From Mycobacterium sp. AT1 (GTDB lineage: Bacteria; Actinomycetota; Actinomycetes; Mycobacteriales; Mycobacteriaceae): a DNA stretch of 64,000 bases. A program made the translations under genes and the position numbers. The notes beneath the pieces are model-generated. The model was not told the DNA's origin. It worked only from the letters and a program-made list of their open reading frames with translations, and ran no database searches. Positions 29,855-39,359 of this stretch are shown one piece after another; the first letter of the stretch is position 1; every line of letters starts with the position of its first letter. The DNA is taken from positions 62,001 through 126,000 of the forward strand of contig NZ_MVOC01000027.1 in NCBI RefSeq assembly GCF_002043095.1, given 5' to 3'.

Positions 29855-29870
29855 TCGAACAAGTGATCGA
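29855..29870. promoter_or_regulatory. Candidate LexA (SOS) box in the whiB2-fbiA divergent intergenic region
   Basis: TCGAAC-AAGT-GATCGA differs at one base from the mycobacterial SOS box TCGAAC-N4-GTTCGA. It lies 72 bp upstream of whiB2, in the 312-bp divergent gap 29784-30095, which otherwise shows no gene. It would fit damage-linked control of the septation regulator, but this is inference from the motif alone. Confidence 0.45.
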
Positions 29871-30095
29871 ATCTCGGTCTGCGACACTGGAACCGGAAGC
29901 CAACCGGGAAATGACACTGATGTGATTAGACACGCGTTAGCTGCGAGGGTCAAGCGCAGGGGGCGGATTTCATACCATCCCGTGATCAAATGTCGGCGCG
30001 TCGGATACCTGGCGTGTCGCGAAAGTGACTAAGTCGGCGCCAAAAAGAAAGTCCGGTGGGCCACGTCCGCTCCGAAGCGCCTAGTGTCGATCGAT

Positions 30096-31145
30096 GTGAA
30101 AGTCACTGTTCTGGTGGGCGGCGTCGGCGGCGCGCGCTTTCTGCTCGGCGTCCAGCAGTACCTAGGTCTCGGCCAATTCGCCGGTACCGCAACGGGGCCC
30201 TCCGGTGAGCACGATCTCACCGCGATCGTCAACGTGGGCGACGACGCATGGATGCACGGTGTGCGCATTTGCCCCGATCTCGACACCTGCATGTACACGT
30301 TAGGTGGAGGTATAGACCCCGAGCGGGGTTGGGGCCACGCCAACGAAACTTGGCACGCCAAGGAGGAACTCGCCGCCTACGGCGTGCAACCCGACTGGTT
30401 CGGACTCGGCGACCGCGACCTCGCCACCCACTTGGTCCGCAGCCAGATGCTCAGAGCCGGCTACCCACTGTCGCAAGTCACCGAGGCGCTGTGCGCGCGA
30501 TGGAAGCCGGGAGCCCTGCTGATTCCGGCCACCGACGACCGCAGCGAAACCCACGTCGTCGTCACCGATCCCGACGTGGAAGCGGAAGCGGACCGGCGGG
30601 CAGGAGCGGAGCGACCCGGGGATCAAAGCAGCCGGCGCGCCATCCACTTCCAGGAGTGGTGGGTCCGCTACCGCGCCCAAATCCCCACCCATGACTTCGC
30701 GTTCGTCGGCGCCGACAAGGCAACGGCCGCACCGGGCGTGCTGGAGGCCATCGCCGAGGCAGACGTCGTGTTCCTCGCCCCGTCGAATCCGGTCGTCAGC
30801 GTCGGCGCGATTCTCGCCGTGCCGGGAATCCGTGGCGCACTTCGGTCGACGGCCGCACCGGTAATCGGCTACTCCCCGATCGTCGCCGGTCGAGCATTGC
30901 GCGGAATGGCCGACGAGTGCCTCACCGTCATCGGGGTCGAGACCTCGTCGCAAGCCGTCGGCGCACACTTCGGAGCACGATCGGGCACCGGGCTACTCGA
31001 CGGTTGGCTCGTCGACGACGGTGACACCGCCACCGTCGACGGCGTCGCCGTCCGTTCCGTCCCGCTGCTCATGACCGACCCGAAGGCAACCGCCGAAATG
31101 GTGCGCCACGGAATCGAACTCGCGGGTCTCGAGACGAGCTCGTGA
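30096..31145 (+). CDS. fbiA: 2-phospho-L-lactate/PEP transferase FbiA (coenzyme F420 biosynthesis)
   Basis: 349 residues. Transfers the phospholactyl/phosphoenolpyruvyl unit from the GDP intermediate to Fo, giving F420-0 or dehydro-F420-0. Motifs: [15 protein letters not shown] (nucleotide loop), [11 protein letters not shown] with metal-binding Asp pair, and [14 protein letters not shown]. Compared with the remembered M. tuberculosis protein (331 residues) there is a charged insert of about a dozen residues near residue 170 ([16 protein letters not shown]). GTG at 30096 (VKVTVLVGG) matches M. tuberculosis; GTG at 30084 is an alternative. Overlaps fbiB by GTGA. Confidence 0.95.
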   Translation: MKVTVLVGGVGGARFLLGVQQYLGLGQFAGTATGPSGEHDLTAIVNVGDDAWMHGVRICPDLDTCMYTLGGGIDPERGWGHANETWHAKEELAAYGVQPDWFGLGDRDLATHLVRSQMLRAGYPLSQVTEALCARWKPGALLIPATDDRSETHVVVTDPDVEAEADRRAGAERPGDQSSRRAIHFQEWWVRYRAQIPTHDFAFVGADKATAAPGVLEAIAEADVVFLAPSNPVVSVGAILAVPGIRGALRSTAAPVIGYSPIVAGRALRGMADECLTVIGVETSSQAVGAHFGARSGTGLLDGWLVDDGDTATVDGVAVRSVPLLMTDPKATAEMVRHGIELAGLETSS

Positions 31146-32500
31146 CGGGCTCCGATCGGACCACCGAGCACGGGGCCGCCGCCGCCGTCGAGATCCTGCC
31201 CGTGCCCGGCCTGCCCGAGTTCCGGCCCGGCGACGACGTGGCCGCCGCGATCGCCTCCGCCGCGCCGTGGCTACGCGACGACGACGTCGTCGTGGTCACC
31301 AGCAAGGTGCTCTCCAAGAGCGAAGGACGCATCGTCGCGGCACCGACGGACCCGGAGGAGCGAGACGCCCTGCGCCGCAGGCTCGTCGACTCCGAAGCCG
31401 TCCGGGTGCTGGCTCGCAAGGGACGAACGCTGATCACCGAGAACGCGATCGGATTGATCCAGGCCGCAGCCGGGGTCGACGGATCCAACGTCGACACGGC
31501 CGAATTGGCACTGCTGCCAGTCGATCCCGACGGCAGCGCCGCGCTACTTCGAAATCGACTCGCGACGATGCTCGGCGTCACCGTCGGCGTCGTCGTCACC
31601 GACACGATGGGGCGAGCCTGGCGCAACGGCCAGACCGACGCTGCCATCGGAGCAGCGGGCCTGGCCGTGCTGCACGGGTACGGCGGTGCACACGACGACC
31701 ACGGCAACGAACTGGTGGTGACCGAGGTCGCGGTCGCCGACGAGATTGCCGCCGCAGCGGATCTGGTGAAGGGCAAGCTGACCGGCATCCCGGTGGCCGT
31801 CGTGCGCGGGCTGACGCTGCACGACGACGGCTCCAACGGCCACACCCTGGTTCGAGCCGGCGAAGAGGACCTGTTCTGGCTCGGCACCGAAGAGGCGACC
31901 GCGATGGGACGGCGGCAAGCGCAGCTGCTCCGCCGATCCGTTCGCTCCTTCACCGCCGAGCCCGTCGACCCCGCAGTGGTGGAAGCTGCTGTGGCCGAGG
32001 CACTTACCGCGCCAGCCCCACATCACACCCGCCCCGTCCGCTTCGTGTGGGTCCGCGACCCCGAGGTGCGCCTACGTCTGCTCGACGCGATGTCGGACCG
32101 GTGGCGCGCCGATCTGCTCGGCGACGGCCGATCCCCCGACGCCGTCGAACGACGCGTCAGCCGCGGCCAAATCCTCTACGACGCCCCGGAGTTGGTGATC
32201 CCATTCATGGTGCCCGACGGGGCGCACTCCTACCCAGACGCCACCAGAACGGCCGCCGAGACCACGATGTTCACCGTCGCCGCAGGCGCGGCCGTACAGG
32301 CGCTCCTGGTCGCGCTCGCAGTCCGTGACGTCGGAAGCTGCTGGATCGGCTCGACGATCTTCGCCGCGGAGTTGGCGCGCGAGGTTCTTGACCTGCCCTC
32401 GGACTGGCAACCGTTGGGCGCCATCGCGATCGGCCACCCCGAGGAGCCCCCTGCCCCGCGCGACCCCGTGCCGACCGAGGGCCTGCTGACGATCCGATGA
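31142..32500 (+). CDS. fbiB: Coenzyme F420:L-glutamate ligase FbiB (bifunctional)
   Basis: 452 residues. The N-terminal half (about 1-250) is the F420-0 gamma-glutamyl ligase domain ([38 protein letters not shown]). The C-terminal half is an FMN-binding nitroreductase-like domain ([28 protein letters not shown]) that reduces dehydro-F420 and supports poly-glutamylation. The two-domain fusion is typical of mycobacteria. The start overlaps the fbiA stop (GTGA) and the stop overlaps the NUDIX gene (ATGA). Confidence 0.95.
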   Translation: MTGSDRTTEHGAAAAVEILPVPGLPEFRPGDDVAAAIASAAPWLRDDDVVVVTSKVLSKSEGRIVAAPTDPEERDALRRRLVDSEAVRVLARKGRTLITENAIGLIQAAAGVDGSNVDTAELALLPVDPDGSAALLRNRLATMLGVTVGVVVTDTMGRAWRNGQTDAAIGAAGLAVLHGYGGAHDDHGNELVVTEVAVADEIAAAADLVKGKLTGIPVAVVRGLTLHDDGSNGHTLVRAGEEDLFWLGTEEATAMGRRQAQLLRRSVRSFTAEPVDPAVVEAAVAEALTAPAPHHTRPVRFVWVRDPEVRLRLLDAMSDRWRADLLGDGRSPDAVERRVSRGQILYDAPELVIPFMVPDGAHSYPDATRTAAETTMFTVAAGAAVQALLVALAVRDVGSCWIGSTIFAAELAREVLDLPSDWQPLGAIAIGHPEEPPAPRDPVPTEGLLTIR

Positions 32501-33042
32501 GCCTGCACGCATCCGTCGTCGACGCGTTGACCCGTTGGCAACCCGGCGATCCCGCTCAGGATTCGCTGCGCCACGCGGTGCTCGCCTTCGTCCTCGCCAG
32601 AGACGACGCCTGTCGGAGGTCATGTGCCCCAGGCCACGTCACCGCGTCGACCATGGTGCTGGACCACACCGGCACCCACGCGCTGTTGACCCTGCATCCG
32701 CGGATCGGCCGCTGGGTCCAGCTCGGCGGTCACTGCGAGGAATCCGACGTCGACGTCGCAGCCGCCGCGTCGCGCGAAGCCACGGAGGAGTCCGGGATCG
32801 AGGGTCTGATCGTCGGCGATCTGCCCGTGGCCCTGCACGTGCACGCGCTGACCTGTTCGCTGGGCGTGCCGACCCACCACCTCGACCTACAGTTCGTCGC
32901 CCGTGCGCCCGTGGACGCACACATTGCGATCAGCGACGAGTCGCTCGACCTTCGCTGGTGGCCACTCGACGCCCTGCCGGAAGGGTCCGACTTCGGCCTG
33001 CGGCAATTGGCGCGAGCGGCGTCTCAGACGTCCGTCGAGTAG
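32497..33042 (+). CDS. NUDIX hydrolase
   Basis: 181 residues. Contains a full NUDIX box [24 protein letters not shown] (split at residues about 77-100: GGHCEE ... REATEESGI) for metal-dependent cleavage of nucleoside-diphosphate derivatives. Substrate unknown. It overlaps fbiB (ATGA), so it is likely co-expressed with F420 biosynthesis; a link to that pathway is inference. In M. tuberculosis the corresponding place holds a different gene. The 3' end overlaps the convergent manC by 19 bp. Confidence 0.88.
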   Translation: MSLHASVVDALTRWQPGDPAQDSLRHAVLAFVLARDDACRRSCAPGHVTASTMVLDHTGTHALLTLHPRIGRWVQLGGHCEESDVDVAAAASREATEESGIEGLIVGDLPVALHVHALTCSLGVPTHHLDLQFVARAPVDAHIAISDESLDLRWWPLDALPEGSDFGLRQLARAASQTSVE

Positions 33043-34112
33043 CGAATGCCGCCGTCGGGGATGCGCACCCCCGGCCACACCCTGGCCCCGCGGAGCAGTT
33101 CGCACCGCGCACCGATGTCCGCGCCGTCGCCGATGACGCCGTCGCGGATCAACGCCCGCGGGCCGATCCGTGCCCCGAAGCCGATGATGGAACGCTCGAT
33201 GACCGACCCGGCCTCGATCTTCGCTCCGTCGAAGATCACCGCGCCGTCGAGTCGTGCGCCGGGACCGATCTCGGCGCCTCGACCGACGACCGTTCCGCCG
33301 ATCAGAAGGGCGCCCGGCGCCACGGAGGCACCGTCGTGAACGAGTTCCTCACCGCGGTGACCGTTCAGCGCGGGTGAGGGTGCAATGCCACGGACCAGGT
33401 CGGCCGAGCCGCGCACGAAGTCATCCGGCGTGCCCATGTCACGCCAGTAGGTGGCGTCGACGTAACCGCACACCTTGAGCCCGTCGGACAGCAGGGCCGG
33501 GAACACCTCCCGCTCCACCGAGACCGGGCGTCCCTTCGGGATCCGTTCGATGACCTCACGCTTGAACACGTAGCAGCCGGCGTTGATCTGGTCGGTCGGC
33601 GGATCCTGGGTCTTCTCGAGGAACGCGGTGACCACACCGTCGGAATTGGTTGGCACACAGCCAAATGCGCGGGGGTCGCCGACCCGGACGAGGTGCAACG
33701 TCAGGTCTGCGTCGCGGTCGTGGTGGCTGTCCAGCAGGGCGTTGAGGTCCGCACCGGAGAGCACGTCGCCGTTGAACACCAAGGCGGTGTCGTACCGCAG
33801 CTTCGACGCCACGTTCGCGATGCCGCCGCCCGTGCCGCGCGGTTCGTCCTCGACGACGTAGTCGATCTGCAGACCGAGCTTGGACCCGTCACCGAACTCG
33901 GCCTCGAACACCTCGGCCTTGTACGACGTTCCCAGCACGACGTGCTGGATGCCAGCCGCGGCGATCCGCGACAACAGGTGAGTCAGGAACGGAAGCCCCG
34001 CCGTTGGCAGCATCGGCTTCGGCGCCGACAGCGTCAGCGGACGGAGGCGCGTGCCCTGCCCGCCGACGAGCACGACGGCGTCGACCTCTGCCGGATTGAC
34101 CGAACTTCCCAT
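33024..34112 (-). CDS. manC: Mannose-1-phosphate guanylyltransferase (GDP-mannose pyrophosphorylase)
   Basis: 362 residues; corresponds to Rv3264c. Makes GDP-mannose. Nucleotidyltransferase signature VVLVGGQGTRLRPLTL at the N-terminus, with KPMLPTAG and the metal Asp in FNGDVLSG. The C-terminal third is a left-handed beta-helix of hexapeptide repeats (VAPGALLIGGTVVGRGAEIG). The ATG at 34112 (MGSSVNPAEV) is chosen; an in-frame ATG at 34124 is nearly as good and lies 4 bp after the wbbL stop. In one operon with wbbL and rmlD. Confidence 0.93.
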   Translation of the reverse strand: MGSSVNPAEVDAVVLVGGQGTRLRPLTLSAPKPMLPTAGLPFLTHLLSRIAAAGIQHVVLGTSYKAEVFEAEFGDGSKLGLQIDYVVEDEPRGTGGGIANVASKLRYDTALVFNGDVLSGADLNALLDSHHDRDADLTLHLVRVGDPRAFGCVPTNSDGVVTAFLEKTQDPPTDQINAGCYVFKREVIERIPKGRPVSVEREVFPALLSDGLKVCGYVDATYWRDMGTPDDFVRGSADLVRGIAPSPALNGHRGEELVHDGASVAPGALLIGGTVVGRGAEIGPGARLDGAVIFDGAKIEAGSVIERSIIGFGARIGPRALIRDGVIGDGADIGARCELLRGARVWPGVRIPDGGIRYSTDV

Positions 34113-34128
34113 CGCCAGCCCCATCTCT

Positions 34129-35028
34129 TCATCGTCTTCTGGTGTTCCGCCGAGAGTTGCCGACCACCAGCGCCGCCCGAGCTGCGAGGGCCGACCTGAT
34201 GGCCCACCGAAGCGGAGCCTGCCACCGGTGAGGATGTCGGTCGGCCAGGAAAGTGTAGGTGCTGGTGTGGTGGGCAGCCAAGTTGCGGGCAGGGTCGCGG
34301 CCCGTCGAGTGCCCCTTGTCGTGGAGCACCTCCGCCGACGGCACGTATACGTTCTGCCAACCCGACGCGGCGAGACGATCTCCGAGGTCAACGTCTTCCA
34401 TGTACATGAAATAGCGCTCGTCGAACCCGGCTATCGCGTCGTACGCCTGCCTGCGCAGCAGCAGACACGAGCCGGACAACCAGCCGACGGGACGTTCGCT
34501 GGGCTCCAGTCGCTCCTGGCGGTAGGCGGCCGTCCACGGGTTCGACTTCCAGACCGGACCGACCACGGCGTGCATGCCACCGCGGACCAAACTCGGTTGA
34601 TGACGCGCCGACGGGTACACCGACCCGTCGGGATCGCGGATGAGCGGACCCAGCGAGCCAGCCCGCGGCCACCGCTGCGCCGCCTCGAGAAGGACGTCGA
34701 TGCTGCCGGGGCCCCAGACCACGTCGGGGTTGGCGACGATGAAGAACTCGGGATCGCAGTCCGCCGAACCGTCCTCGGCGCCATCCGCGACGTACTTGCG
34801 CACCGCCAAGTTGACCGCCGACCCGTACCCCAGGTTCGCGCCGGTATGCAGCAGCCGGGCGTTCGGGTACCTCTCCAGCGCCTCCTCCGGAACCCCGTCG
34901 GTGGACCCGTTGTCGGCCATCACCACAGTCACCGGCCGCTCCGTGGCATGGCCAAGTGAGGCGAGGAACCGGTCGAGGTGAGGGCCCGGTGAATAGGTCA
35001 CCGTCACCACGATCAGGCTCGGAGTCAC
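34129..35028 (-). CDS. wbbL: Rhamnosyltransferase WbbL (arabinogalactan linker)
   Basis: 299-residue GT2-family enzyme that adds L-rhamnose to decaprenyl-PP-GlcNAc, completing the linkage disaccharide between peptidoglycan and arabinogalactan. Motifs: VVTVTYSPG nucleotide-binding strand, MADNGSTDG, the acidic site in FFIVANPDVVW, and FDERYFMYMEDVDLGDRL near the C-terminus. GTG at 35028 overlaps the rmlD stop. Corresponds to Rv3265c, essential in M. tuberculosis. Confidence 0.95.
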   Translation of the reverse strand: MTPSLIVVTVTYSPGPHLDRFLASLGHATERPVTVVMADNGSTDGVPEEALERYPNARLLHTGANLGYGSAVNLAVRKYVADGAEDGSADCDPEFFIVANPDVVWGPGSIDVLLEAAQRWPRAGSLGPLIRDPDGSVYPSARHQPSLVRGGMHAVVGPVWKSNPWTAAYRQERLEPSERPVGWLSGSCLLLRRQAYDAIAGFDERYFMYMEDVDLGDRLAASGWQNVYVPSAEVLHDKGHSTGRDPARNLAAHHTSTYTFLADRHPHRWQAPLRWAIRSALAARAALVVGNSRRNTRRR

Positions 35029-35906
35029 GGCGTAGAGGGTAGCGGGCCGTCCGACAGGGCTTCGGCGAGAGCGTCGCGCCAGGGGCGCAACGGGGTCAGG
35101 CCGGCGACCGCCGATTGCTCGGACCCAAGCGCCGAGTAGGTCGGCCGTGGGGCGGGGCGGGGATGCCGGTCCGTTCCGACCGGCCTGACGCGCTCGGGGT
35201 CGGCGCCCACCAGATCGAACACCGCGCGGGCCTGGTCAAACCGGCTGACCGCGCCCTCGTTGGCGGCGTGGAGAACCGATTCTTCGATCGCTCCCCCGGC
35301 CACCTGAAGCAGCGCACCGACGAGGTCCCCGACGTAGGTCGGCGACCCGATCTGGTCGGCCACGACCTCGACGGTTTCGTCGCCGGCGGCCAACCTCCGC
35401 ATGACGGAGACGAAGTCGCTTCCGCTCTCGCTGCCCGCGTAGATCCAGGCGGTGCGGACCACGTGCGCGTTGGGCATCGCGGACAGCACCTCGAATTCGC
35501 CCTCGAGCTTGGTGCGGCCGTACACGCTGGTCGGGCCGGTCTCGTCCCCGATCTCGTACGGGCGCGGCTGACCTCCTCCGAAGTCGCCGCTGAACACGTA
35601 GTCGGTCGAGACGTGGACGAGTTCGGTTCCCGCCCTGGCGCAAGCGTGTGCGACGTTCTCCGCGCCGGCGGCGTTCACGGCGCGGGCCCTGGCCTCGTCG
35701 GCCTCGGCCTGGTCCACCTTGGTGTAGGCGGCACAGTTGACCACCACGTCGCCGGGGGCGAAGTGCCGTTCCGGGGCCGCGGGGTCGGTGATGTCGCATT
35801 CCGCCGAGCTCAACGCCAGCACCCGATGCCCCCGCCGTCGCGCCTCGGCAGCCAGTGCTCGCCCGACGAGACCTCCGGCACCAGTGATCACCAAACGCTC
35901 AGACAT
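35025..35906 (-). CDS. rmlD: dTDP-4-dehydrorhamnose reductase
   Basis: 293 residues. Last step of dTDP-L-rhamnose synthesis, supplying WbbL. Short-chain reductase features: NAD(P) loop ITGAGGLVGRAL and catalytic SVYGRTKLEGE (Tyr and Lys) near residue 130, plus TDYVFSG (Thr/Asp-Tyr). ATG at 35906 (MSERLVITG); the earlier GTG at 35924 is less likely. Divergent from lcp1 with 68 bp between starts. Corresponds to Rv3266c. Confidence 0.95.
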   Translation of the reverse strand: MSERLVITGAGGLVGRALAAEARRRGHRVLALSSAECDITDPAAPERHFAPGDVVVNCAAYTKVDQAEADEARARAVNAAGAENVAHACARAGTELVHVSTDYVFSGDFGGGQPRPYEIGDETGPTSVYGRTKLEGEFEVLSAMPNAHVVRTAWIYAGSESGSDFVSVMRRLAAGDETVEVVADQIGSPTYVGDLVGALLQVAGGAIEESVLHAANEGAVSRFDQARAVFDLVGADPERVRPVGTDRHPRPAPRPTYSALGSEQSAVAGLTPLRPWRDALAEALSDGPLPSTP

Positions 35907-35974
35907 GTCTGAAGAGTCTGGCACGCGGACCCGCGTTACCCCGCTTTCGGGCGACTCGCCAGTAGCCTGGGCTG

Positions 35975-37453
35975 ATGCCAGGTCGCCTATCCCGCATCGT
36001 TGCCGTAGTCGCGGCAGCGGTGATCGTCATCGGTACCGGGGTGGCGTGGGGCAAGATCCGGTCCTTCGAGAACGGCATCAACCACGTGACGGCTGCGTCG
36101 CTGGGCGGTGGCGGCGAGGACGGCGCCATCGACATCCTGCTCGTCGGCATGGACAGCAGAACCGACGCACACGGCAACCCCCTGTCGGCCGAGGAACTCG
36201 CCACGCTGCGCGCTGGCGACGACGTCTCGACCAACACCGACACGATCATCCTCGTCCGCATCCCGAACAACGGCCGGTCCGCGACCGCGATCTCGATCCC
36301 GCGCGACTCCTACGTCGAGGCGCCCGGAGACCTTGGAAAGACGAAGATCAACGGCGTCTTCGGCCAGGTCAAGCTGGAGAAGATGAAGGAGCTCGTCGAA
36401 CAGCAGGGAGAGGACGCCGCCGTCGCCGAACCGAAGGCGACCGAAGCCGCCCGCGAGGCCCTGATCCACACCGTGGCGAACCTCACCGGCGTCACCGTCG
36501 ACCACTACGCCGAGATCGGGCTGCTCGGCTTCGCGCTGATCACCGACGCACTCGGCGGCGTCGACGTCTGCCTCAAGGACCCCGTCTACGAGCCACTCTC
36601 GGGCGCCGACTTCCCCGCAGGCCCGCAGAAACTGGACGGCCCGCAGGCGCTGAGCTTCGTCCGGCAGCGCCACGACCTGCCCCGGGGTGACCTCGACCGG
36701 GTGACGCGTCAGCAGGCCGTGATGGCGGCATTGGCCCACCAGGTCATCTCGAGCAAGACGTTGTCGAGCCCCGCGACGCTCAACCGGCTGCAGGACGCGG
36801 TGCAGCGCTCGGTGGTGCTGTCCGCCGGATGGGACATCATGGACTTCGTCACCCAGATGCAGAAGCTGGCAGGCGGAAACGTCGCCTTCGCGACCATTCC
36901 CGTCCTGCAGGAGGACGGGTGGAGTGACGACGGCATGCAGAGCGTCGTGCGCGTTGACCCCACGCAGGTCCAGGACTTCGTCTCAGGCCTGCTGCACGAC
37001 CAGGACGAGGGTAAGACCGAAGTGCTCGCGTACTCGCCGAGCAAGACCACCGCAGACGTGGTGAACGACTCAGACATCAACGGTCTGGCCGCCTCGGTGT
37101 CGGAGGTGCTCACCGCCAAGGGGTTCGTCGAGGGCAACGTCGGCAACAACGAAGCCGAACGCGTGGCGAGCAGCCAGATCCGAGCCGCCAAGGTCGACGA
37201 CCTTGGCGCTCAAGCGGTCTCGAAGGAACTCGGCAATCTCCCCGTGGTCGAGGACCCGTCGATGGTTCCCGGTTCGGTCAAGGTGGTTCTCGCCAGCGAC
37301 TACACCGGCCCCGGGTCAGGCCTCGGGAACGAGGTCGCCAGCGGCGATTCCACCGATTCCGTCGACCCGGCCGCCGCTTCGTCCACCGACGTTCCCCTGC
37401 CCGCACCGCCCATCATCACCGCGGGCTCGGATGGACCGGAGTGCGTAAACTGA
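35975..37453 (+). CDS. lcp1: LytR-CpsA-Psr ligase Lcp1 (arabinogalactan-peptidoglycan ligase)
   Basis: 492 residues. One N-terminal membrane helix (about 7-26), then an extracytoplasmic LCP domain with the metal/pyrophosphate residues in ILLVGMDSR, ISIPRDSYVE and FVRQRHDLPRGDLDRVTRQ. A C-terminal LytR_C domain follows (KTEVLAYSPSKTTADVVND), then a Pro/Ser tail. Corresponds to Rv3267; Lcp1 was shown in mycobacteria to attach arabinogalactan to peptidoglycan. Its neighbours wbbL and rmlD build the linker it transfers. Overlaps the next gene by 13 bp. Confidence 0.93.
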   Translation: MPGRLSRIVAVVAAAVIVIGTGVAWGKIRSFENGINHVTAASLGGGGEDGAIDILLVGMDSRTDAHGNPLSAEELATLRAGDDVSTNTDTIILVRIPNNGRSATAISIPRDSYVEAPGDLGKTKINGVFGQVKLEKMKELVEQQGEDAAVAEPKATEAAREALIHTVANLTGVTVDHYAEIGLLGFALITDALGGVDVCLKDPVYEPLSGADFPAGPQKLDGPQALSFVRQRHDLPRGDLDRVTRQQAVMAALAHQVISSKTLSSPATLNRLQDAVQRSVVLSAGWDIMDFVTQMQKLAGGNVAFATIPVLQEDGWSDDGMQSVVRVDPTQVQDFVSGLLHDQDEGKTEVLAYSPSKTTADVVNDSDINGLAASVSEVLTAKGFVEGNVGNNEAERVASSQIRAAKVDDLGAQAVSKELGNLPVVEDPSMVPGSVKVVLASDYTGPGSGLGNEVASGDSTDSVDPAAASSTDVPLPAPPIITAGSDGPECVN

Positions 37454-38163
37454 CGAATCTTGGCTCGGCGGTGCTGGATCCGCTACTTGCCCTTCCCTCC
37501 GCGCCCCGCATCACCTACTACGACGACGCGACGGGCGAGCGCATCGAGCTCTCGACGGTGACCCTGGCCAACTGGGCGGCGAAGACGGGCAACCTGCTGC
37601 GCGACGAGCTCGGCGCCGGGCCGGGGAGCCGGGTGGCCGTCCAGTTACCCGCCCACTGGCAGACCCTCGGCGTGCTACTCGGCATCTGGTTCATCGGCGC
37701 GGAAGTCGTTTTCGGACAGGACGGCTGCGACATCGCCTGCTGCACGGTCGACCGACTGGACGAGGCGGACGCCGCCGTCGGGCCGATGGGCGACGTCGTC
37801 GTGTTCTCCCTCGACGCCTTCGGCAAACCGGTACCCGACGTCCCCTTCGGCATCACCGACTACGCGACCTCGGTCCGGGCGCACGGCGACCAAATTGCCC
37901 CCGAGCGCCAACCCGGGCCGGCGCTGAACGAACTGTCCGCCGCCGAAATACTCTCGGCCGCAACCACATCCGCCACCGCACGTGGTCTGGATTCGACAAG
38001 CAGGGTGCTGTCCTCGGCATCCTGGGACACCGCAGACGCCGTCGTCGACCGCGTGCTCGCGGTGTTGGTGGCGGGCGGGTCCCTGGTCCAGGTAGCCCAT
38101 CCCGACGCGTCCGCGCAGGTACGTCGGCGCGAGGCCGAGAAGATCACCGCGGAGCTGGACTAG
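37441..38163 (+). CDS. TIGR03089 family protein (truncated AMP-ligase-like)
   Basis: 240 residues; corresponds to Rv3268. It resembles the N-terminal part of acyl-CoA synthetase/AMP-ligase folds (RITYYDDATGERIELST, GSRVAVQLPAHWQTLGVLLGIWFIGAEVVF) but lacks the ATP-binding TSGTTG-type loop and the C-terminal lid, so catalysis is not expected. Function unknown. GTG start lies inside the lcp1 3' end, so translation is probably coupled. Overlaps the convergent glycoside hydrolase gene by 20 bp. Confidence 0.85.
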   Translation: MRKLTNLGSAVLDPLLALPSAPRITYYDDATGERIELSTVTLANWAAKTGNLLRDELGAGPGSRVAVQLPAHWQTLGVLLGIWFIGAEVVFGQDGCDIACCTVDRLDEADAAVGPMGDVVVFSLDAFGKPVPDVPFGITDYATSVRAHGDQIAPERQPGPALNELSAAEILSAATTSATARGLDSTSRVLSSASWDTADAVVDRVLAVLVAGGSLVQVAHPDASAQVRRREAEKITAELD

Positions 38164-39277
38164 CTCCGTCGCGGCGAGACCCCCGCATGCCGAAGTAGGA
38201 CGTCACCACGCGTTCGGCGGGCTTGGCGGTGCCGTCGGACCGGAAGATGCCGAGGGTGTCGTCCGGCTCGCGGCTCTGAGAGTTTCGGTCCCGCATCGTG
38301 TAGACGTACACCGGACCGGCATAGGGCAGGTTGCGCCACTTGCCAAGCATGTCCTCGAGAAAGTCCGCCTGCGCTGCTTCGCCAACCTCGGAGGAGGGTT
38401 CGCCGTACTCGGTGGCCCAGATCTTCTTCTGCGCGTCACCGTTGCCGAGCATCAGCTGACGAATTCCGCTCAACTGGTTGATCGGTGCGTCGGGATGCAA
38501 GCTCTCGGAGAACTTCATCGTGTACTGGTACGGGTGGAACGCCAACGCGTCGAAGAAGTCCCTCGCCCCGGATGCGTACATGGTCGAGACGAACTTCACC
38601 GGATCCATGGTGATCGTCGAATGGTCCACGACCGAGCCAAGACCCGCAGCCACGACCACCGCCGACGGGTCAGCCGCCTTGATCGAGGGGTACGCCGCCT
38701 TGAGCAGTTCGGTGTAGCCGGCCGGATCGGGGGCCGGTGCGAAGAACGCCGCCCCGTTCGGCTCGTTCCAGATCTCGTAGGCCGAGACCTTGCCGTGAAA
38801 GTGCTCGGCGACCTTGCCTGCGAAGGACCCGAACGCCGCGGGCGACGCAGGCCGTCCGACGATGGCCGGTTGCCCGGGGACCACCGCCCATTCCGGCGGC
38901 GAGTTCAACGTGGCAAGGATCGACATGCGTTGCGCGACAACGGCGTCCACCGTCTTGTCGACCATGGTCCAGTCGTAGGAATCCGGAGTGCGCTGGATTG
39001 CCGCCCACGGGACGAGCAGGCGGACGGTCGTGACGCCCAATTGCTTCATCAGCCCGACGGCCTTCACCACCTGGTCCTCGGGCAGCCCAAGCAGATCGGA
39101 GTCCGCAATGCCGACCGTGGTGGGGCGCTGAGCGATCGGCGGTGCGGCGGCCGACGTCCCGGGGTCAACCGCCGAGGGAGGCGCTTCCGACGCGGGACTG
39201 CAACCGGCCACCAGCATCACGCACACGGCGACCGCGGCACCGAGGCGACGAAGACCCGGCGGTCGCGCTCGGGGCAT
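38144..39277 (-). CDS. Lipoprotein glycoside hydrolase (GH39/clan A-like)
   Basis: 377 residues. Signal peptide with lipobox VAGC (Cys26), so lipid-anchored outside the plasma membrane. The TIM-barrel clan GH-A pattern is clear: acid/base Glu in EIWNEPNGAAFF (about residue 169) and nucleophile Glu in IWATEYGEPS (about 292), with FHPYQYTM between. The substrate is unknown; glycosidases of this kind act on exopolysaccharides or plant glycans, and arabinogalactan or lipoglycan remodelling is possible given the neighbours. Not part of the M. tuberculosis order as I remember it. Confidence 0.83.
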   Translation of the reverse strand: MPRARPPGLRRLGAAVAVCVMLVAGCSPASEAPPSAVDPGTSAAAPPIAQRPTTVGIADSDLLGLPEDQVVKAVGLMKQLGVTTVRLLVPWAAIQRTPDSYDWTMVDKTVDAVVAQRMSILATLNSPPEWAVVPGQPAIVGRPASPAAFGSFAGKVAEHFHGKVSAYEIWNEPNGAAFFAPAPDPAGYTELLKAAYPSIKAADPSAVVVAAGLGSVVDHSTITMDPVKFVSTMYASGARDFFDALAFHPYQYTMKFSESLHPDAPINQLSGIRQLMLGNGDAQKKIWATEYGEPSSEVGEAAQADFLEDMLGKWRNLPYAGPVYVYTMRDRNSQSREPDDTLGIFRSDGTAKPAERVVTSYFGMRGSRRDGASPAPR

Positions 39278-39359
39278 CGAGGCCTCCAGTGCTCGGGAGT
39301 CGGGTAGCCGGCATCACACTACTAGAACGTGACGCCGGTCTCCCGGCCACCGAAGTGCC

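Noticed and set aside
29784..30095. CRP/cAMP site (TGTGA-N6-TCACA) between whiB2 and fbiA
   Set aside because: Only a half-site, TGTGATTAGACACG, was found; the spacing and second half do not fit.
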